Shown here: piece by piece, positions 1 to 11,075 of the stretch | How positions within the stretch are numbered: position 1 is the first letter of the stretch | How the letters are laid out: each line of letters begins with the position of its first letter | DNA from: Janthinobacterium rivuli | GTDB lineage: Bacteria; Pseudomonadota; Gammaproteobacteria; Burkholderiales; Burkholderiaceae_D | Direction: 5' to 3' | Length of the DNA stretch: 64,000 nt | Assembly (NCBI RefSeq): GCF_009208735.1 | Contig: NZ_WFLJ01000012.1 | Coordinates: 62,001 to 126,000 of the forward strand | Translations under genes and position numbers: made by a program | Notes under the pieces: generated by a model | Seen by the model: the letters and a program-made list of their open reading frames with translations, nothing else | Told to the model about the DNA's origin: nothing | Databases searched by the model: none

Positions 1-2
1 TC

Positions 3-221
3 GACATCGAAGATGGCTACAAATTTCCGAAAGACAGCTCGGCCAAGATTTTGACGGCCGGTTTGCTGGGTGAGCAATATATCGGCCTGGAAGCAGGCGG
101 CGATCTGGCGAACCTGGCAGAGGGCGACAAGATCGCCCGTACTCAATCGGCCACAGTGCTGGAAGACCTGATCAATCAGTTCATCTACAGCAAGGCAGCG
201 GAAGGAAAGGACAGCAAATGA
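3..221 (+). CDS. mlaD: MlaD, phospholipid transport MCE protein (C-terminal part)
   Basis: Only the last 72 codons lie in the window; the gene begins to the left. The visible part contains the MCE-family stretch LLGEQYIGLEAGG followed by a polar tail ending in KDSK. MlaD is the inner-membrane-anchored hexameric MCE subunit of the MlaFEDB complex, which moves phospholipids between the outer and inner membranes. Its stop overlaps the start of the next gene (ATGA at 218–221), indicating translational coupling. The identity rests on this fragment plus the mlaA–mlaC–mlaB genes that follow directly. Confidence 0.85.
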   Translation, partial: DIEDGYKFPKDSSAKILTAGLLGEQYIGLEAGGDLANLAEGDKIARTQSATVLEDLINQFIYSKAAEGKDSK

Positions 222-1102
222 GCGAGTCGATCAAGCAATCCCAAGGCAGTCTGGTACGTATCAGCCTGGCCCTGGCCATCGCCGCCAGCGTGAGCGCTTG
301 CGCCACCGGCACCAATCCGCGCGACCCGCTGGAAGGGTACAACCGCGCCATGTTCAAGTTCAACGACACCGTCGACCAGGTCGCCCTGAAGCCGGTCGCC
401 ACGGCCTACAAGACCGTCACGCCATCGTTCGTGCAAACAGGCGTGGGCAACTTCTTCGGCAACTTGTCCGACGTGTGGAGCGCCGTGAACAATTTGCTGC
501 AAGGCAAGGGTGAAGCGGGCTTGCAAGACGTCGTGCGCGTCAGCATGAACTCGACCTTCGGCATCTTTGGCCTGATCGACATCGCGTCGCAGGCGGGCAT
601 TCCCAAGCATAGCGAAGACTTTGGCCAGACCCTGGGCTGGTATGGCGTCCAGCCTGGTCCCTACGTGATGTTGCCGCTGCTGGGCCCATCGACCGTGCGC
701 GACACGGTGGCCCTGCCGCTCGATATCACGGGCGACCCATGGCGCTACAAGGACCCTGTCTCGGTGCGCAATATCGGCACGGTGACGCGCGTGGTCGACA
801 AGCGCGCCGCGCTGCTCGACGCGACCAACCTGATGGAAGCGGCCGCGCTGGACCGTTATGAATTCATCCGCGACGGCTTCCTGCAGGCGCGCGAAAGCAA
901 GGTGTTCGATGGCGATACGGACCGCCGCGACCGCAAAGTGCCAAAAAACGACAGCAGCGATTATGAGCCGGAGTACGAGGCAAAACCGCAAGCCGTCCCA
1001 GCGGAAACGCCGCCTGCGACGGCCGCGGCCGAAGTGGCCCCGGCTGACCTCGTAACATCTGGTAGCAATACCGTGGCTTCCCAGGCAAAGCCTCAGGAGT
1101 AA
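218..1102 (+). CDS. mlaA: MlaA (VacJ) outer-membrane lipoprotein
   Basis: A 294-residue lipoprotein. The signal peptide ends in a lipobox (SVSAC) with the lipidated Cys at residue 28. The family hallmark EGYNRAMFKFND and the downstream VGNFFGNLSDVW are present. MlaA forms a ring in the outer membrane that extracts mislocalised phospholipids from the outer leaflet and passes them to MlaC. The last 60 or so residues are a Pro/Ala/Glu-rich tail beyond the conserved domain and probably disordered. It overlaps mlaD by 4 bp and is followed by mlaC after about 70 bp. Confidence 0.95.
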   Translation: MSESIKQSQGSLVRISLALAIAASVSACATGTNPRDPLEGYNRAMFKFNDTVDQVALKPVATAYKTVTPSFVQTGVGNFFGNLSDVWSAVNNLLQGKGEAGLQDVVRVSMNSTFGIFGLIDIASQAGIPKHSEDFGQTLGWYGVQPGPYVMLPLLGPSTVRDTVALPLDITGDPWRYKDPVSVRNIGTVTRVVDKRAALLDATNLMEAAALDRYEFIRDGFLQARESKVFDGDTDRRDRKVPKNDSSDYEPEYEAKPQAVPAETPPATAAAEVAPADLVTSGSNTVASQAKPQE

Positions 1103-1174
1103 ACTGCGGTACAGAAACACCACGGCTGCGATCAACGCCAGCCGGTGCATAGCAACACCATGAAAGGTAGAACC

Positions 1175-1810
1175 ATGAAATTGATGAAACAACTGCTGGC
1201 GATGGCCACCATCGCCTTTGCCACCGCCGCCCAGGCCGCCCCCGCCGTGGAAGCGCCGGACGTCCTGGTCAAACGCATCAGCCAGGACGTGATCGACACG
1301 GCCAAGAACGACAAGGCCATCCAGGCTGGCGATATCAAGCGCGTCACCGAATTGGTGGAAAGCAAGATCTTGCCCTACGTGGATTTCCAGCGCATGACGG
1401 CCCTGGCCGCCGGCCGCTTCTGGCGCGACGCCACGCCGGACCAGCAAAAGCAGCTGGCCGCGGAATTCCGCACCCTGCTGATCTACACGTATTCGGGCGC
1501 CCTGTCGCAGATCAAGAACGAAACCGTGGAATTCAAGCCGCTGCGCGCCGACCCTAGCGACATGGAAGTGGAAGTGCGCTCGCAGGTGAACGTGGCGCGC
1601 GGCGAACCCGTGCCCCTGAACTACCGCGTGGCGAAAACCCCGTCCGGCTGGAAGATCTATGACATCAACGTGCTGGGCGCGTGGCTGGTGGAAACGTACA
1701 AAAGCAGCTTTGCCAGCGAGATCAGCAAGGGCGGCATCGATGGCCTGATCAAGACCCTGGCCGCGAAAAACAAGGCCCTGGCCAGCCGTCCCGTCGCCAA
1801 AGCCAAATAA
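1175..1810 (+). CDS. mlaC: MlaC periplasmic phospholipid carrier
   Basis: I place the start at ATG 1175 (MKLMKQLLAM…), which opens a clean Sec signal peptide ending AQA|AP and has an AAGGTAG ribosome-binding site at about 1164. Longer starts at 1145 (GTG) and 1160 would put polar residues before the signal. The 211-residue product has the MlaC/Ttg2D fold signatures YVDFQRMT, LAAGRFWRDA and the C-terminal WKIYDINVLG. MlaC shuttles phospholipid through the periplasm between MlaA and MlaD. Confidence 0.93.
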   Translation: MKLMKQLLAMATIAFATAAQAAPAVEAPDVLVKRISQDVIDTAKNDKAIQAGDIKRVTELVESKILPYVDFQRMTALAAGRFWRDATPDQQKQLAAEFRTLLIYTYSGALSQIKNETVEFKPLRADPSDMEVEVRSQVNVARGEPVPLNYRVAKTPSGWKIYDINVLGAWLVETYKSSFASEISKGGIDGLIKTLAAKNKALASRPVAKAK

Positions 1811-1850
1811 TCGGCTATCATATAGCTCCAGACCAGCGCAGCCCGACGCC

Positions 1851-2198
1851 ATGCCCGACTCTCTCGACACCTTGCAGTCCCTGACTTCCCTGACCGTGCA
1901 CAATGCCACTTCGGCATTGGAGCAGGGTCTGGACGCCATCCGCTCGGGTCAGACCAAGTTCGACCTGCGCAACGTCAAGGCCGTCGATTCGGCGGCCGTC
2001 TCCGTCATGCTGACGTGGCAGCGCGCCGCGCAGGATGCCGGCGCCGTGCTGGAGCTGAAAAACCTGCCGAACAACCTGAAAAACCTCACCAAGCTGTATG
2101 GCGTCTGCTCGCTCGTGTCGAGCACCCTGAGCGCCGACGACTGCGCCAGCGCCGGCGGCCACGCCGAACGCAGCCCGTCCGACCTGCATCATCATTGA
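1851..2198 (+). CDS. mlaB: MlaB STAS-domain protein
   Basis: A 115-residue single STAS-domain protein. The diagnostic core is FDLRNVKAVDSAAVSVML, with the conserved DS-A loop at the tip of the first STAS helix. MlaB binds the ATPase MlaF and is required for MlaFEDB activity. It lies 40 bp after mlaC, completing the D–A–C–B order. The C-terminus is His-rich (LHHH) and has no assigned role. Confidence 0.88.
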   Translation: MPDSLDTLQSLTSLTVHNATSALEQGLDAIRSGQTKFDLRNVKAVDSAAVSVMLTWQRAAQDAGAVLELKNLPNNLKNLTKLYGVCSLVSSTLSADDCASAGGHAERSPSDLHHH

Positions 2199-2292
2199 TC
2201 CTGTCCCACTCCCCGCATCAGCAGTAGCTTTCAAGCCGGCAGGCCAGCAGCGCCGCCGGATTGATCTCCAAGTGTTCCACGAAGTTTCCAAC

Positions 2293-2298
2293 TATAAT
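2293..2298 (+). promoter_or_regulatory. Possible −10 element before the ABC exporter
   Basis: A perfect TATAAT lies in the 211-bp gap between mlaB and the ABC ATPase gene, about 110 bp before that start. No convincing −35 hexamer was found at 16–18 bp, so this is a weak candidate for a separate promoter of the downstream genes. Confidence 0.25.
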
Positions 2299-2409
2299 TG
2301 ACTGTTGCGCCGTCCTCGCCTGAAGGCGGCGCCCTGCACCGGCCTGCCGGCCTGGATGTCCCCGGCAACTGGCGCATCACACCAGACGCATTACACTTGA
2401 AACAAGCAC

Positions 2410-3327
2410 ATGACCGCAATTCAAATCACGAATGTAGAAAAGAGCTATAAATCGCTCAAGGCGCTGGGCGGCGTGTCGCTGGCCATCGAGGAAGGCGAGT
2501 TCTTCGGCCTGCTCGGCCCGAACGGCGCCGGCAAGACGACCCTCATTTCCATCATCGCCGGCCTGATACGCCCCGACGCGGGCAGCGTCAAGATCCACGG
2601 CCACGACGTGGTCACGGACTTCCGCAATGCGCGCCGCAACCTGGGCGTGGTGCCGCAGGAACTGGTGTTCGATCCGTTTTTCACCGTGCGCGAAACCCTG
2701 CGTTTGCAATCCGGTTACTTTGGCCTGCCGAACAACGACAAGTGGATCGACGAGGTCATGGAAAACCTCGACTTGACCGGCAAGGCCGACACGAATATGC
2801 GCGCCCTGTCCGGCGGCATGAAGCGCCGCGTGCTCGTGGCCCAGGCGCTGGTGCACAAGCCGCCCGTCATCGTGCTCGATGAGCCGACCGCCGGCGTCGA
2901 CGTGGAACTGCGCCAGACCCTGTGGAAGTTCATCTCGCGCCTGAACCGCGAAGGCGGCCACACGGTCGTGCTGACCACCCACTACCTGGAAGAGGCACAA
3001 GCCATGTGCCAGCGCGTGGCCATGCTGAAAACCGGCAAGGTGGTGGCGCTCGACACCATGTCGGCGCTGATCCGCCGCATCGCCGGTTCACAGCTGCAGC
3101 TGCACCTCAAGAATGGCAGCCTGCCGGCCGACCTGCAGCACCTGGTGCTGCACCCGGAAGAGCAGCAGGCGCCGAACAAGTTCAGCCTGCGCGTCAACGA
3201 ATACAGCGAAGTCGAGAAAATCCTCGCCCGCCTGCGCGAAGCGGGCGTCGAAATCGATGAAATGCAATTGCAACAAGCCGACCTGGAAGATATCTTCTTG
3301 CAGATCATGGATAAAGGTACCGTATGA
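2410..3327 (+). CDS. ABC transporter ATP-binding protein (YadG-like)
   Basis: A 305-residue ABC-2-type ATPase. Visible motifs are Walker A GPNGAGKTT (residues 36–44), Q-loop Gln83, signature LSGGMKRR (133–140), Walker B VIVLDEPT (153–160) and the switch His in LTTHYLEEA. After the nucleotide-binding domain, residues 215–305 form the accessory domain common in YadG/NatA-type exporters. It overlaps the permease gene by 4 bp (3324–3327), so the two form one transporter. The substrate is unknown; the pair is commonly found between mla and bolA–murA in Burkholderiales. Confidence 0.9.
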   Translation: MTAIQITNVEKSYKSLKALGGVSLAIEEGEFFGLLGPNGAGKTTLISIIAGLIRPDAGSVKIHGHDVVTDFRNARRNLGVVPQELVFDPFFTVRETLRLQSGYFGLPNNDKWIDEVMENLDLTGKADTNMRALSGGMKRRVLVAQALVHKPPVIVLDEPTAGVDVELRQTLWKFISRLNREGGHTVVLTTHYLEEAQAMCQRVAMLKTGKVVALDTMSALIRRIAGSQLQLHLKNGSLPADLQHLVLHPEEQQAPNKFSLRVNEYSEVEKILARLREAGVEIDEMQLQQADLEDIFLQIMDKGTV

Positions 3328-4085
3328 TTTCGACAGGATTTCGCACCCTCGTCTACAAAGAGACGCTGCGCTTCTGGAAAGTGGCGACGCAAACCGTGGC
3401 CGCGCCCGTGCTCACGTCGATGCTGTACCTGCTGGTGTTTGGCCATGTGTTGGATGGCCGCGTGGAGCCGAGCCCCGGCGTCAGCTACACGGCCTTTCTG
3501 ATTCCCGGCCTGGTGATGATGAGCGTGCTGCAAAACGCCTTCGCCAATTCCTCGTCCTCGCTGATCCAGTCCAAGATCACGGGCAACCTCGTGTTCGTGC
3601 TGCTCACGCCTCTGTCGCACTGGGAAATCTTCTCGGCGTATGTACTCGCTTCCGTCGCGCGCGGCCTGGCCGTGGGCTTTGGCGTGTTTGCCATCACGTG
3701 CTGGTTCGCCGACCTGTCGTTTGTCGCGCCGCTGTGGATCGTCGTCTTCGCCTTTTTGGGCGCCGCCATGCTGGGCACCATGGGCCTGATCGCCGGCATC
3801 TGGGCCGAGAAATTCGACCAGCTGGCCGCCTTCCAGAACTTCCTGATCATGCCGGCCACGTTCCTGTCGGGCGTGTTCTATTCGATCCACTCGCTGCCCG
3901 CCTTCTGGCAGACGGTATCGCACCTGAACCCGTTCTTTTACATGATCGACGGCTTCCGCTACGGCTTCTTCGGCGTGTCCGACGTCAGCCCGTGGCTCAG
4001 TCTTTCCATCGTCGCCGGCTTCCTCGTGATCCTGGCGCTGGCGTCGATCCGCTTGCTGAAAAGCGGCTATCGTTTGCGCCATTGA
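3324..4085 (+). CDS. ABC-2 type permease (YadH-like)
   Basis: A 253-residue integral membrane protein with about six hydrophobic segments and the ABC-2 permease signature near residues 175–200 (FLIMPATFLSGVFYSI, followed by LNPFFYMIDGFRYGFFG). It starts inside the stop region of the ATPase gene (ATGA overlap), so the two are translationally coupled. It is probably the membrane half of an exporter; drug, polysaccharide and lipid substrates cannot be separated from sequence. Confidence 0.9.
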   Translation: MISTGFRTLVYKETLRFWKVATQTVAAPVLTSMLYLLVFGHVLDGRVEPSPGVSYTAFLIPGLVMMSVLQNAFANSSSSLIQSKITGNLVFVLLTPLSHWEIFSAYVLASVARGLAVGFGVFAITCWFADLSFVAPLWIVVFAFLGAAMLGTMGLIAGIWAEKFDQLAAFQNFLIMPATFLSGVFYSIHSLPAFWQTVSHLNPFFYMIDGFRYGFFGVSDVSPWLSLSIVAGFLVILALASIRLLKSGYRLRH

Positions 4086-4131
4086 TTACGGCACATCACA
4101 TCACTACATTATTCAATATCAAGGACTTATC

Positions 4132-5623
<1,492 letters not shown>

Positions 5624-5643
5624 AAACAAGAAAAGGAACGAGC

Positions 5644-6312
5644 ATGAACGGATCGAACAACGGTGACAGCTCCCAGCTGATCCTGGCGCTCTCGAAAGGC
5701 CGCATTTTCGAGGACACCATGCCGCTGCTGGAAGCGGCCGGCATCAAGGTGCTGGAAAACCCGGAGACTTCGCGCAAGCTGATTTTGGCCACCAACGATC
5801 CGAACGTGCGCGTCATCATCGTGCGCGCCAGCGACGTGCCGACGTATGTGCAGTACGGCGCGGCCGACTTCGGCGTGGCGGGCAAGGATGTCTTGCTCGA
5901 ACACGGCGGCGAGGGACTGTACCAGCCGATCGACCTGAATATCGCCGCCTGCCGCATGTCGGTGGCGGTGCAGGCCGGTTTTGACTACGAAAAGGCCGTG
6001 CACCAGGGCGCGCGCCTGCGCGTGGCGACCAAGTTCGTGCACACGGCGCGCGAGCATTTCGCCGCCAAGGGCGTGCACGTCGACCTGATCAAGCTGTATG
6101 GCTCGATGGAGCTGGCGCCCCTGGTCGGTCTGTCCGACGCCATCGTCGACCTGGTCAGCACGGGCAGCACCCTGCGCGCGAACAACCTCGTCGAGGTCGA
6201 GCACATCATGGAAATTTCGTCGCGCCTGGTGGTCAACCAGGCGGCACTAAAGCTCAAGCGCGAGCGCTTGCAGCCGATCATCGAGGCGTTTGAACGCGCC
6301 TCGCAAGCCTAG
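5644..6312 (+). CDS. hisG: ATP phosphoribosyltransferase, short form
   Basis: HisG catalyses the first step of histidine synthesis, joining ATP and PRPP. The start ATG 5644 follows AAAGGAACGAG. Key segments are [12 protein letters not shown], the PRPP site [14 protein letters not shown] and [11 protein letters not shown]. At 222 residues it lacks the C-terminal regulatory ACT-like domain and so belongs to the HisG-S class, which needs the HisRS-like partner HisZ for activity and feedback inhibition. No hisZ is present in this window. Confidence 0.97.
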   Translation: MNGSNNGDSSQLILALSKGRIFEDTMPLLEAAGIKVLENPETSRKLILATNDPNVRVIIVRASDVPTYVQYGAADFGVAGKDVLLEHGGEGLYQPIDLNIAACRMSVAVQAGFDYEKAVHQGARLRVATKFVHTAREHFAAKGVHVDLIKLYGSMELAPLVGLSDAIVDLVSTGSTLRANNLVEVEHIMEISSRLVVNQAALKLKRERLQPIIEAFERASQA

Positions 6313-6336
6313 ACACTCAGTAGCAGAAAGCCGATT

Positions 6337-7662
6337 ATGCCGATACAGATACGCAAGCTCGATTCAAGCCAGGATGGTTTCCAACAATCGCTCGATACGC
6401 TGCTGGCGTTCGAGGCGGGCACCGATGCGGCGATTGAAACGTCGGTCGCGAAAATCCTGGCCGATGTGAAAACGCGCGGCGACGCCGCCGTACTGGAATA
6501 CACCAACCGTTTCGACCGCATCCCGCATGGCGGCGCGGCGGAAATGGCGGCCTTCGATATTTCGCAAGCCGAATTGCAGGCGGCCCTGAACGGCTTGCCG
6601 TCGGCCCAGCGCGAGGCGCTGCAGATCGCCGCGCAGCGCATCCGCGCCTTCCACGAACGCCAGCGCGAAGAGCTGCGCGGCTTTAGCTACACCGAGCCCG
6701 ATGGCACGGTGCTGGGCCAGAAGATCACGCCGCTGGACCGGGTCGGCATCTACGTCCCGGGCGGCAAGGCAGCGTATCCATCGTCCGTGCTGATGAACGC
6801 CATCCCCGCGCACGTGGCGGGCGTGGGCGAAATCATCATGGTGGTGCCGACGCCCGATGGCGTGAAAAACCAGATGGTGCTGGCCGCCGCCGCGATCGCC
6901 GGCGTGACGCGCGTGATCACCATCGGCGGCGCGCAAGCCGTCGGCGCGCTGGCCTACGGCACGCAGACGATCGCCGCCGTCGATAAAATCGTCGGTCCCG
7001 GCAACGCCTACGTGGCCGCCGCCAAGCGCCGCGTGTTCGGCATCGTCGGCATCGACATGATCGCCGGACCATCGGAAATCCTGGTGCTGTGCGACGGCAC
7101 GACGGACCCCGACTGGGTCGCGATGGACCTGTTTTCGCAGGCCGAGCACGACGAGCTGGCGCAAGCGATCCTGCTGTGCCCCGACGCCGATTACATCGCC
7201 AAAGTGGAGGAGAGCATCGCCAGACTGCTGCCGACGATGCCGCGCCAGGCCACCATCAGCACGTCGCTGCAGGACCGCGGCGCGCTGGTCAAGGTGCGCA
7301 GCATGGCCGAAGCGTGCGAGATCGCCAACAGCATCGCCGCGGAACACCTGGAAATCTCGGCGGAGAACCCGCAGCAGTGGGCCGAGCAGATCCGCCATGC
7401 GGGCGCCATGTTCCTGGGCCGCTTCTCGTCCGAATCGCTGGGCGACTATTGCTGCGGTCCCAATCACGTGCTGCCGACCTCGCGCACGGCGCGTTTCTCG
7501 TCGCCGCTGGGCGTGTACGACTTCCAGAAGCGTTCGTCCATCATCCACGTCAGCGAAGCGGGCGCGCAAACCCTGGGCCGTGTCGCCGCCACCCTGGCGT
7601 ATGGCGAAGGCTTGCAGGCGCACGCGCGCAGCGCCGAACTGCGTCTGAAGCCGCAGCCATGA
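6337..7662 (+). CDS. hisD: Histidinol dehydrogenase
   Basis: HisD performs the last two NAD-dependent oxidations from histidinol to histidine. The 441-residue protein carries [20 protein letters not shown] family segments, the GPSEILVL stretch, the Zn/catalytic region [10 protein letters not shown], and the catalytic Glu-His in AAEHLE. Its TGA stop overlaps the ATG of the methyltransferase gene (7659–7662), so the next gene is coupled to it. Confidence 0.97.
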   Translation: MPIQIRKLDSSQDGFQQSLDTLLAFEAGTDAAIETSVAKILADVKTRGDAAVLEYTNRFDRIPHGGAAEMAAFDISQAELQAALNGLPSAQREALQIAAQRIRAFHERQREELRGFSYTEPDGTVLGQKITPLDRVGIYVPGGKAAYPSSVLMNAIPAHVAGVGEIIMVVPTPDGVKNQMVLAAAAIAGVTRVITIGGAQAVGALAYGTQTIAAVDKIVGPGNAYVAAAKRRVFGIVGIDMIAGPSEILVLCDGTTDPDWVAMDLFSQAEHDELAQAILLCPDADYIAKVEESIARLLPTMPRQATISTSLQDRGALVKVRSMAEACEIANSIAAEHLEISAENPQQWAEQIRHAGAMFLGRFSSESLGDYCCGPNHVLPTSRTARFSSPLGVYDFQKRSSIIHVSEAGAQTLGRVAATLAYGEGLQAHARSAELRLKPQP

Positions 7663-8591
7663 CGAATAGGGCGGAGCAGCCAGACTGGGTCAACCGGGTC
7701 TATTGCGAAGACGCGCTGGCGGGGCTGGCGCGCATTCCCGATGGTTCGGTGGACCTGATCCTGACGGATCCGCCGTACAACCTGGGCAAGGATTACGGCA
7801 ACGCGTCGGACCAGCAGTCGGTGGCCGACTACCTGCGCTGGACGGAACAGTGGATCGATGCGGCGCTGCCCAAGCTCAAAGCCAACGGCAGCCTGTATAT
7901 TTTCCTCACCTGGCGCTATTCGCCGGAGATCTTCGTCATGCTGAAACAGCGCATGGCGATGATGAATGAAATCATCTGGGACCGCCGCGTGCCGTCCATG
8001 GGCGGCAGCGTGCGCAGCTTTTCATCGGTGCACGACACCATCGGCTTCTTCGTCAAGCGCAAGGATTACTACTTCGACCTTGACGCGGTGCGCATCGCCT
8101 ATGACGCGGCCACCAAGAAAGCCCGTTCGCGCTCGATCTTCATCGGCGCCAAATGGCTGGAAGTGGGCTACAACCCGAAAGACTTGTGGAGCGTGTCGCG
8201 CCTGCACAAGGAGCACCCGGAACGGGCCGACCACCCGACGCAAAAGCCGCTCGAGATCATCGAGCGCATGGTCAAGGCCTCGTGCCCGCCGGGCGGCGTG
8301 GTGCTCGACCTGTTCATGGGCAGCGGCACCACGGCGCTGGCGGCGAAGCGCTGCGGGCGTGATTTCGTCGGTTTTGAATTGAATCCCGATTACTGCGCCA
8401 TCATCGAACAACGGCTGGCGGCCTTGACGCAGGAGCTGGCCGCGCCGGCCGCGACCAAGCCGGCCAGGGCGGCAGCGAGAAAACCGGCCGCCGTCAAGAA
8501 GCCGGCGGCGGCGAAAAAGCCGCCCGCCGTGAAAAAAGCACCGGCCCGCAAGGCGCGCAGCGCCGCCGTGCCGGAAGACGTCGTCATTTAG
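7659..8591 (+). CDS. Orphan DNA adenine methyltransferase (YhdJ-like) with Lys/Ala-rich tail
   Basis: A 310-residue class-beta amino-methyltransferase: catalytic motif DPPY at 37–40 precedes the AdoMet motif FMGSGT at 219–224, and the family motif HPTQKP is at 192–197. Motif order and surrounding residues resemble E. coli YhdJ more than CcrM. Residues 261–310 form a tail of repeated KPAA/KKPA units like bacterial histone-H1-like proteins, which may add non-specific DNA binding. The gene begins within the hisD stop and is followed 33 bp later by hisC, so it is probably transcribed with the his genes. No restriction endonuclease is nearby. The target site is unknown. Confidence 0.92.
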   Translation: MTNRAEQPDWVNRVYCEDALAGLARIPDGSVDLILTDPPYNLGKDYGNASDQQSVADYLRWTEQWIDAALPKLKANGSLYIFLTWRYSPEIFVMLKQRMAMMNEIIWDRRVPSMGGSVRSFSSVHDTIGFFVKRKDYYFDLDAVRIAYDAATKKARSRSIFIGAKWLEVGYNPKDLWSVSRLHKEHPERADHPTQKPLEIIERMVKASCPPGGVVLDLFMGSGTTALAAKRCGRDFVGFELNPDYCAIIEQRLAALTQELAAPAATKPARAAARKPAAVKKPAAAKKPPAVKKAPARKARSAAVPEDVVI

Positions 8592-8624
8592 TCTCCATTT
8601 AATTTCATCAGGAGTGTTTGCAGC

Positions 8625-9719
8625 ATGTCTTTCCTCGATCAGTTAATCAGCAACACCGTGCGCTCCGATGTGCGGGCAGTCAAGAGCTACCAGGTAGCCG
8701 ATGCCAGCGGTTACATCAAACTCGATGCGATGGAAAATCCGTATCCGCTGCCGCCGCATCTGCGCGAGGAACTGGGCGCGCGCCTGGCCGGCGTGGCGCT
8801 GAACCGCTATCCGCCATCGTACGCCAGCCTGCAAAAAGCCATCTGCGCCAATCTGGGCGTGCCCGCCGACTACGACGTCATGCTGGGCAACGGCTCCGAT
8901 GAACTCATTTCCATCCTGGCCATGGCTTGCGCCCGCCAAGAGCCGGGCCAGCGCGCCGTGTTGCTGGCGCCCGTGCCGGCCTTCGTCATGTATGCGCGCT
9001 CGGCGCAGTTCGCCGGCATGGATTTCGTCGGCGTGCCCTTGAACCCGGACTTCAGCCTGGACATGCCGGCCATGCTGGCGGCCATTGAAGAACACCGTCC
9101 GGCGCTGGTGTTCCTCGCGTATCCGAACAACCCGACGGGCAACCTGTTTGCCGGCGCCGACATCGAGCGCATCCTGGCCGCCCTGGGCGACTCGGGCATC
9201 GCTGTCGTCGACGAAGCGTATGAGCCGTTTGCGCAGCACAGTTTCATGGGCCGCCTGCCCGAGTTCGAGAACCTGGTGGTGATGCGCACCGTGTCGAAAC
9301 TGGGCCTGGCCGGCATCCGCCTCGGCTACATGTCGGCCGCGCCGGCCCTGCTGGCGCAATTCGAGAAAGTGCGCCCGCCCTACAATGTGAATGTGCTGAC
9401 GCAGGCGGCGGCCGAATTCGCGCTCGAGCACCTCGACGTGCTCAACGCCCAGGCTGCCTTGCTCAACAGCGCGCGCGACGACCTGGCGCGGCGCCTGGCG
9501 GAGCTGCCCGGCGTGACCGTGTTTCCCTCGAAGGCAAATTTTCTTCTGATTCGTGTGGCCGATTCCGACGATGTTTGCGCAAAACTGCTTGCCCGCAGGG
9601 TTTTAATTAAAAATATGAGTAAAATGCATGCTGCGCTGGCCAATTGCCTGCGCATCAGCGTCAGCACCCCGGAAGAGAATTCCCTTTTTTATGATGCCTT
9701 CAAGGCATCCCTCGTTTAG
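8625..9719 (+). CDS. hisC: Histidinol-phosphate aminotransferase
   Basis: A PLP-dependent class-I/II aminotransferase of 364 residues converting imidazole-acetol phosphate to histidinol phosphate. Motifs: YPNNPTGN, the DEAY cofactor aspartate (196) and the Schiff-base lysine K225 in [14 protein letters not shown]. The start follows AGGAGTG at 8611. About 100 codons near the C-terminus (from 9530) are noticeably AT-richer than neighbouring genes. It is followed 19 bp later by hisB. Confidence 0.96.
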   Translation: MSFLDQLISNTVRSDVRAVKSYQVADASGYIKLDAMENPYPLPPHLREELGARLAGVALNRYPPSYASLQKAICANLGVPADYDVMLGNGSDELISILAMACARQEPGQRAVLLAPVPAFVMYARSAQFAGMDFVGVPLNPDFSLDMPAMLAAIEEHRPALVFLAYPNNPTGNLFAGADIERILAALGDSGIAVVDEAYEPFAQHSFMGRLPEFENLVVMRTVSKLGLAGIRLGYMSAAPALLAQFEKVRPPYNVNVLTQAAAEFALEHLDVLNAQAALLNSARDDLARRLAELPGVTVFPSKANFLLIRVADSDDVCAKLLARRVLIKNMSKMHAALANCLRISVSTPEENSLFYDAFKASLV

Positions 9720-9738
9720 CCTATCGCCAGAGCCTCCC

Positions 9739-10329
9739 ATGAACCGCACCGCAGAAATCACGCGCAACACCAATGAGACGCAAGTTCGCGTCGCCCTCAA
9801 TCTGGATGGCACGGGCCAGCAAAAGCTGAACACCGGCGTGCCCTTCCTCGACCATATGCTGGACCAGATCGCCCGTCACGGCTTGATCGACCTGGATATC
9901 GAAGCGACGGGCGACGTGCATATCGACAACCACCATACGGTGGAAGACGTGGGCATCACGCTGGGCATGGCCGTGGCCAAGGCCATCGGCGACAAGAAGG
10001 GCATCCGCCGCTATGGCCACGCGTACGTGCCGCTGGACGAGGCGCTGTCGCGCGTGGTGCTCGATTTCTCGGGCCGCCCGGGCATCGAATACCACATCCC
10101 GTTTACGCGCGCCATGATCGCCGGCTTCGACGTCGACCTGACGCTGGAATTTTTCCGCGGCTTCGTCAACCACGCGGGCGTGACATTGCATATCGACAAC
10201 TTGCGCGGCACGAATGCCCACCATCAGTGCGAAACCGTGTTCAAGGCCTTTGGCCGCGCGCTGCGCATGGCTGCCGAGCTCGACGAGCGCGCGGCCGGCA
10301 TCATTCCATCGACCAAGGGCAGCCTGTAA
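9739..10329 (+). CDS. hisB: Imidazoleglycerol-phosphate dehydratase
   Basis: HisB dehydrates IGP in the seventh step of the pathway. I chose ATG 9739 ([14 protein letters not shown]), which gives 196 residues, the normal length of the monofunctional enzyme; in-frame codons upstream would run into hisC. The Mn-binding [13 protein letters not shown] motif appears as [12 protein letters not shown] and again as [14 protein letters not shown]. There is no phosphatase domain, so histidinol phosphatase must be encoded elsewhere. Confidence 0.97.
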   Translation: MNRTAEITRNTNETQVRVALNLDGTGQQKLNTGVPFLDHMLDQIARHGLIDLDIEATGDVHIDNHHTVEDVGITLGMAVAKAIGDKKGIRRYGHAYVPLDEALSRVVLDFSGRPGIEYHIPFTRAMIAGFDVDLTLEFFRGFVNHAGVTLHIDNLRGTNAHHQCETVFKAFGRALRMAAELDERAAGIIPSTKGSL

Positions 10330-10367
10330 GCGCCGCTCTCGCTATACTGTAGATTCCGGGATCAAAC

Positions 10368-11006
10368 ATGAATAAAATTGTGGTGGTGGATTACGGCATG
10401 GGCAACCTGCGCTCGGTGGCGCAGGCGCTGCGCGCCGTGGCGCCGGAAGCCGATGTACGTATTTCCGGCCTCGCTGGCGACATCGACAGCGCCGACCGCA
10501 TCGTCTTGCCGGGCCAGGGCGCCATGCCGGACTGCATGCGCAGCCTGCGCGAATCGGGCGTGCTCGAAGCGCTGTTGCGCGCCGCCGACAGCAAGCCCGT
10601 GCTGGGCGTGTGCATCGGCGAGCAAATGCTGTTCGACGGCAGCGAAGAGGGCGACGCGGCCGGTCTGGGCTTGCTGCCAGGCAAAGTCGTGCGCTTCCAG
10701 CTCGACGGCCAGGTGCAGGAAGACGGTTCGCGCTTCAAGGTGCCGCAAATGGGTTGGAACCAAGTGCGCCAAACGGCGTCCCATGCGATGTGGGATGGCA
10801 TTGCCGACAATGCGTATTTTTACTTTGTGCACAGCTATTTTGCTCAACCTCAAGAGGCGGCGCACACGGTGGGTGAGACTATCTATGGTGCGCCGTTCGC
10901 TTGCGCCGTCGCCCGTGATAATATTTTCGCGACACAGTTTCACCCTGAAAAAAGTGCTGCCGCTGGCTTGCAGCTATACAAGAACTTCGTTCACTGGCAA
11001 CCCTGA
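10368..11006 (+). CDS. hisH: Imidazole glycerol phosphate synthase, glutamine amidotransferase subunit
   Basis: A class-I glutamine amidotransferase (212 residues) that supplies ammonia to HisF. The nucleophile is Cys82 in GVCIGEQ (more often GVCLGMQ), with the His/Glu pair in ATQFHPEKS near the C-terminus. A TATACT hexamer lies at 10343–10348 in the short gap after hisB, but without a good −35. It is followed by hisA. Confidence 0.96.
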   Translation: MNKIVVVDYGMGNLRSVAQALRAVAPEADVRISGLAGDIDSADRIVLPGQGAMPDCMRSLRESGVLEALLRAADSKPVLGVCIGEQMLFDGSEEGDAAGLGLLPGKVVRFQLDGQVQEDGSRFKVPQMGWNQVRQTASHAMWDGIADNAYFYFVHSYFAQPQEAAHTVGETIYGAPFACAVARDNIFATQFHPEKSAAAGLQLYKNFVHWQP

Positions 11007-11075
11007 CGTACCTTTTGATGTACCTTCGTGGCCATTCCGGCTTCGCTCCTCACTCACTCTGACACCACACTGACC

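Noticed and set aside
185..1939. A 584-residue minus-strand frame across mlaA and mlaC
   Set aside because: It covers two confidently identified genes and has shadow-frame composition.
10343..10348. TATACT before hisH as an internal his promoter
   Set aside because: No acceptable −35 at 15–19 bp; kept only as a remark in the hisH entry.
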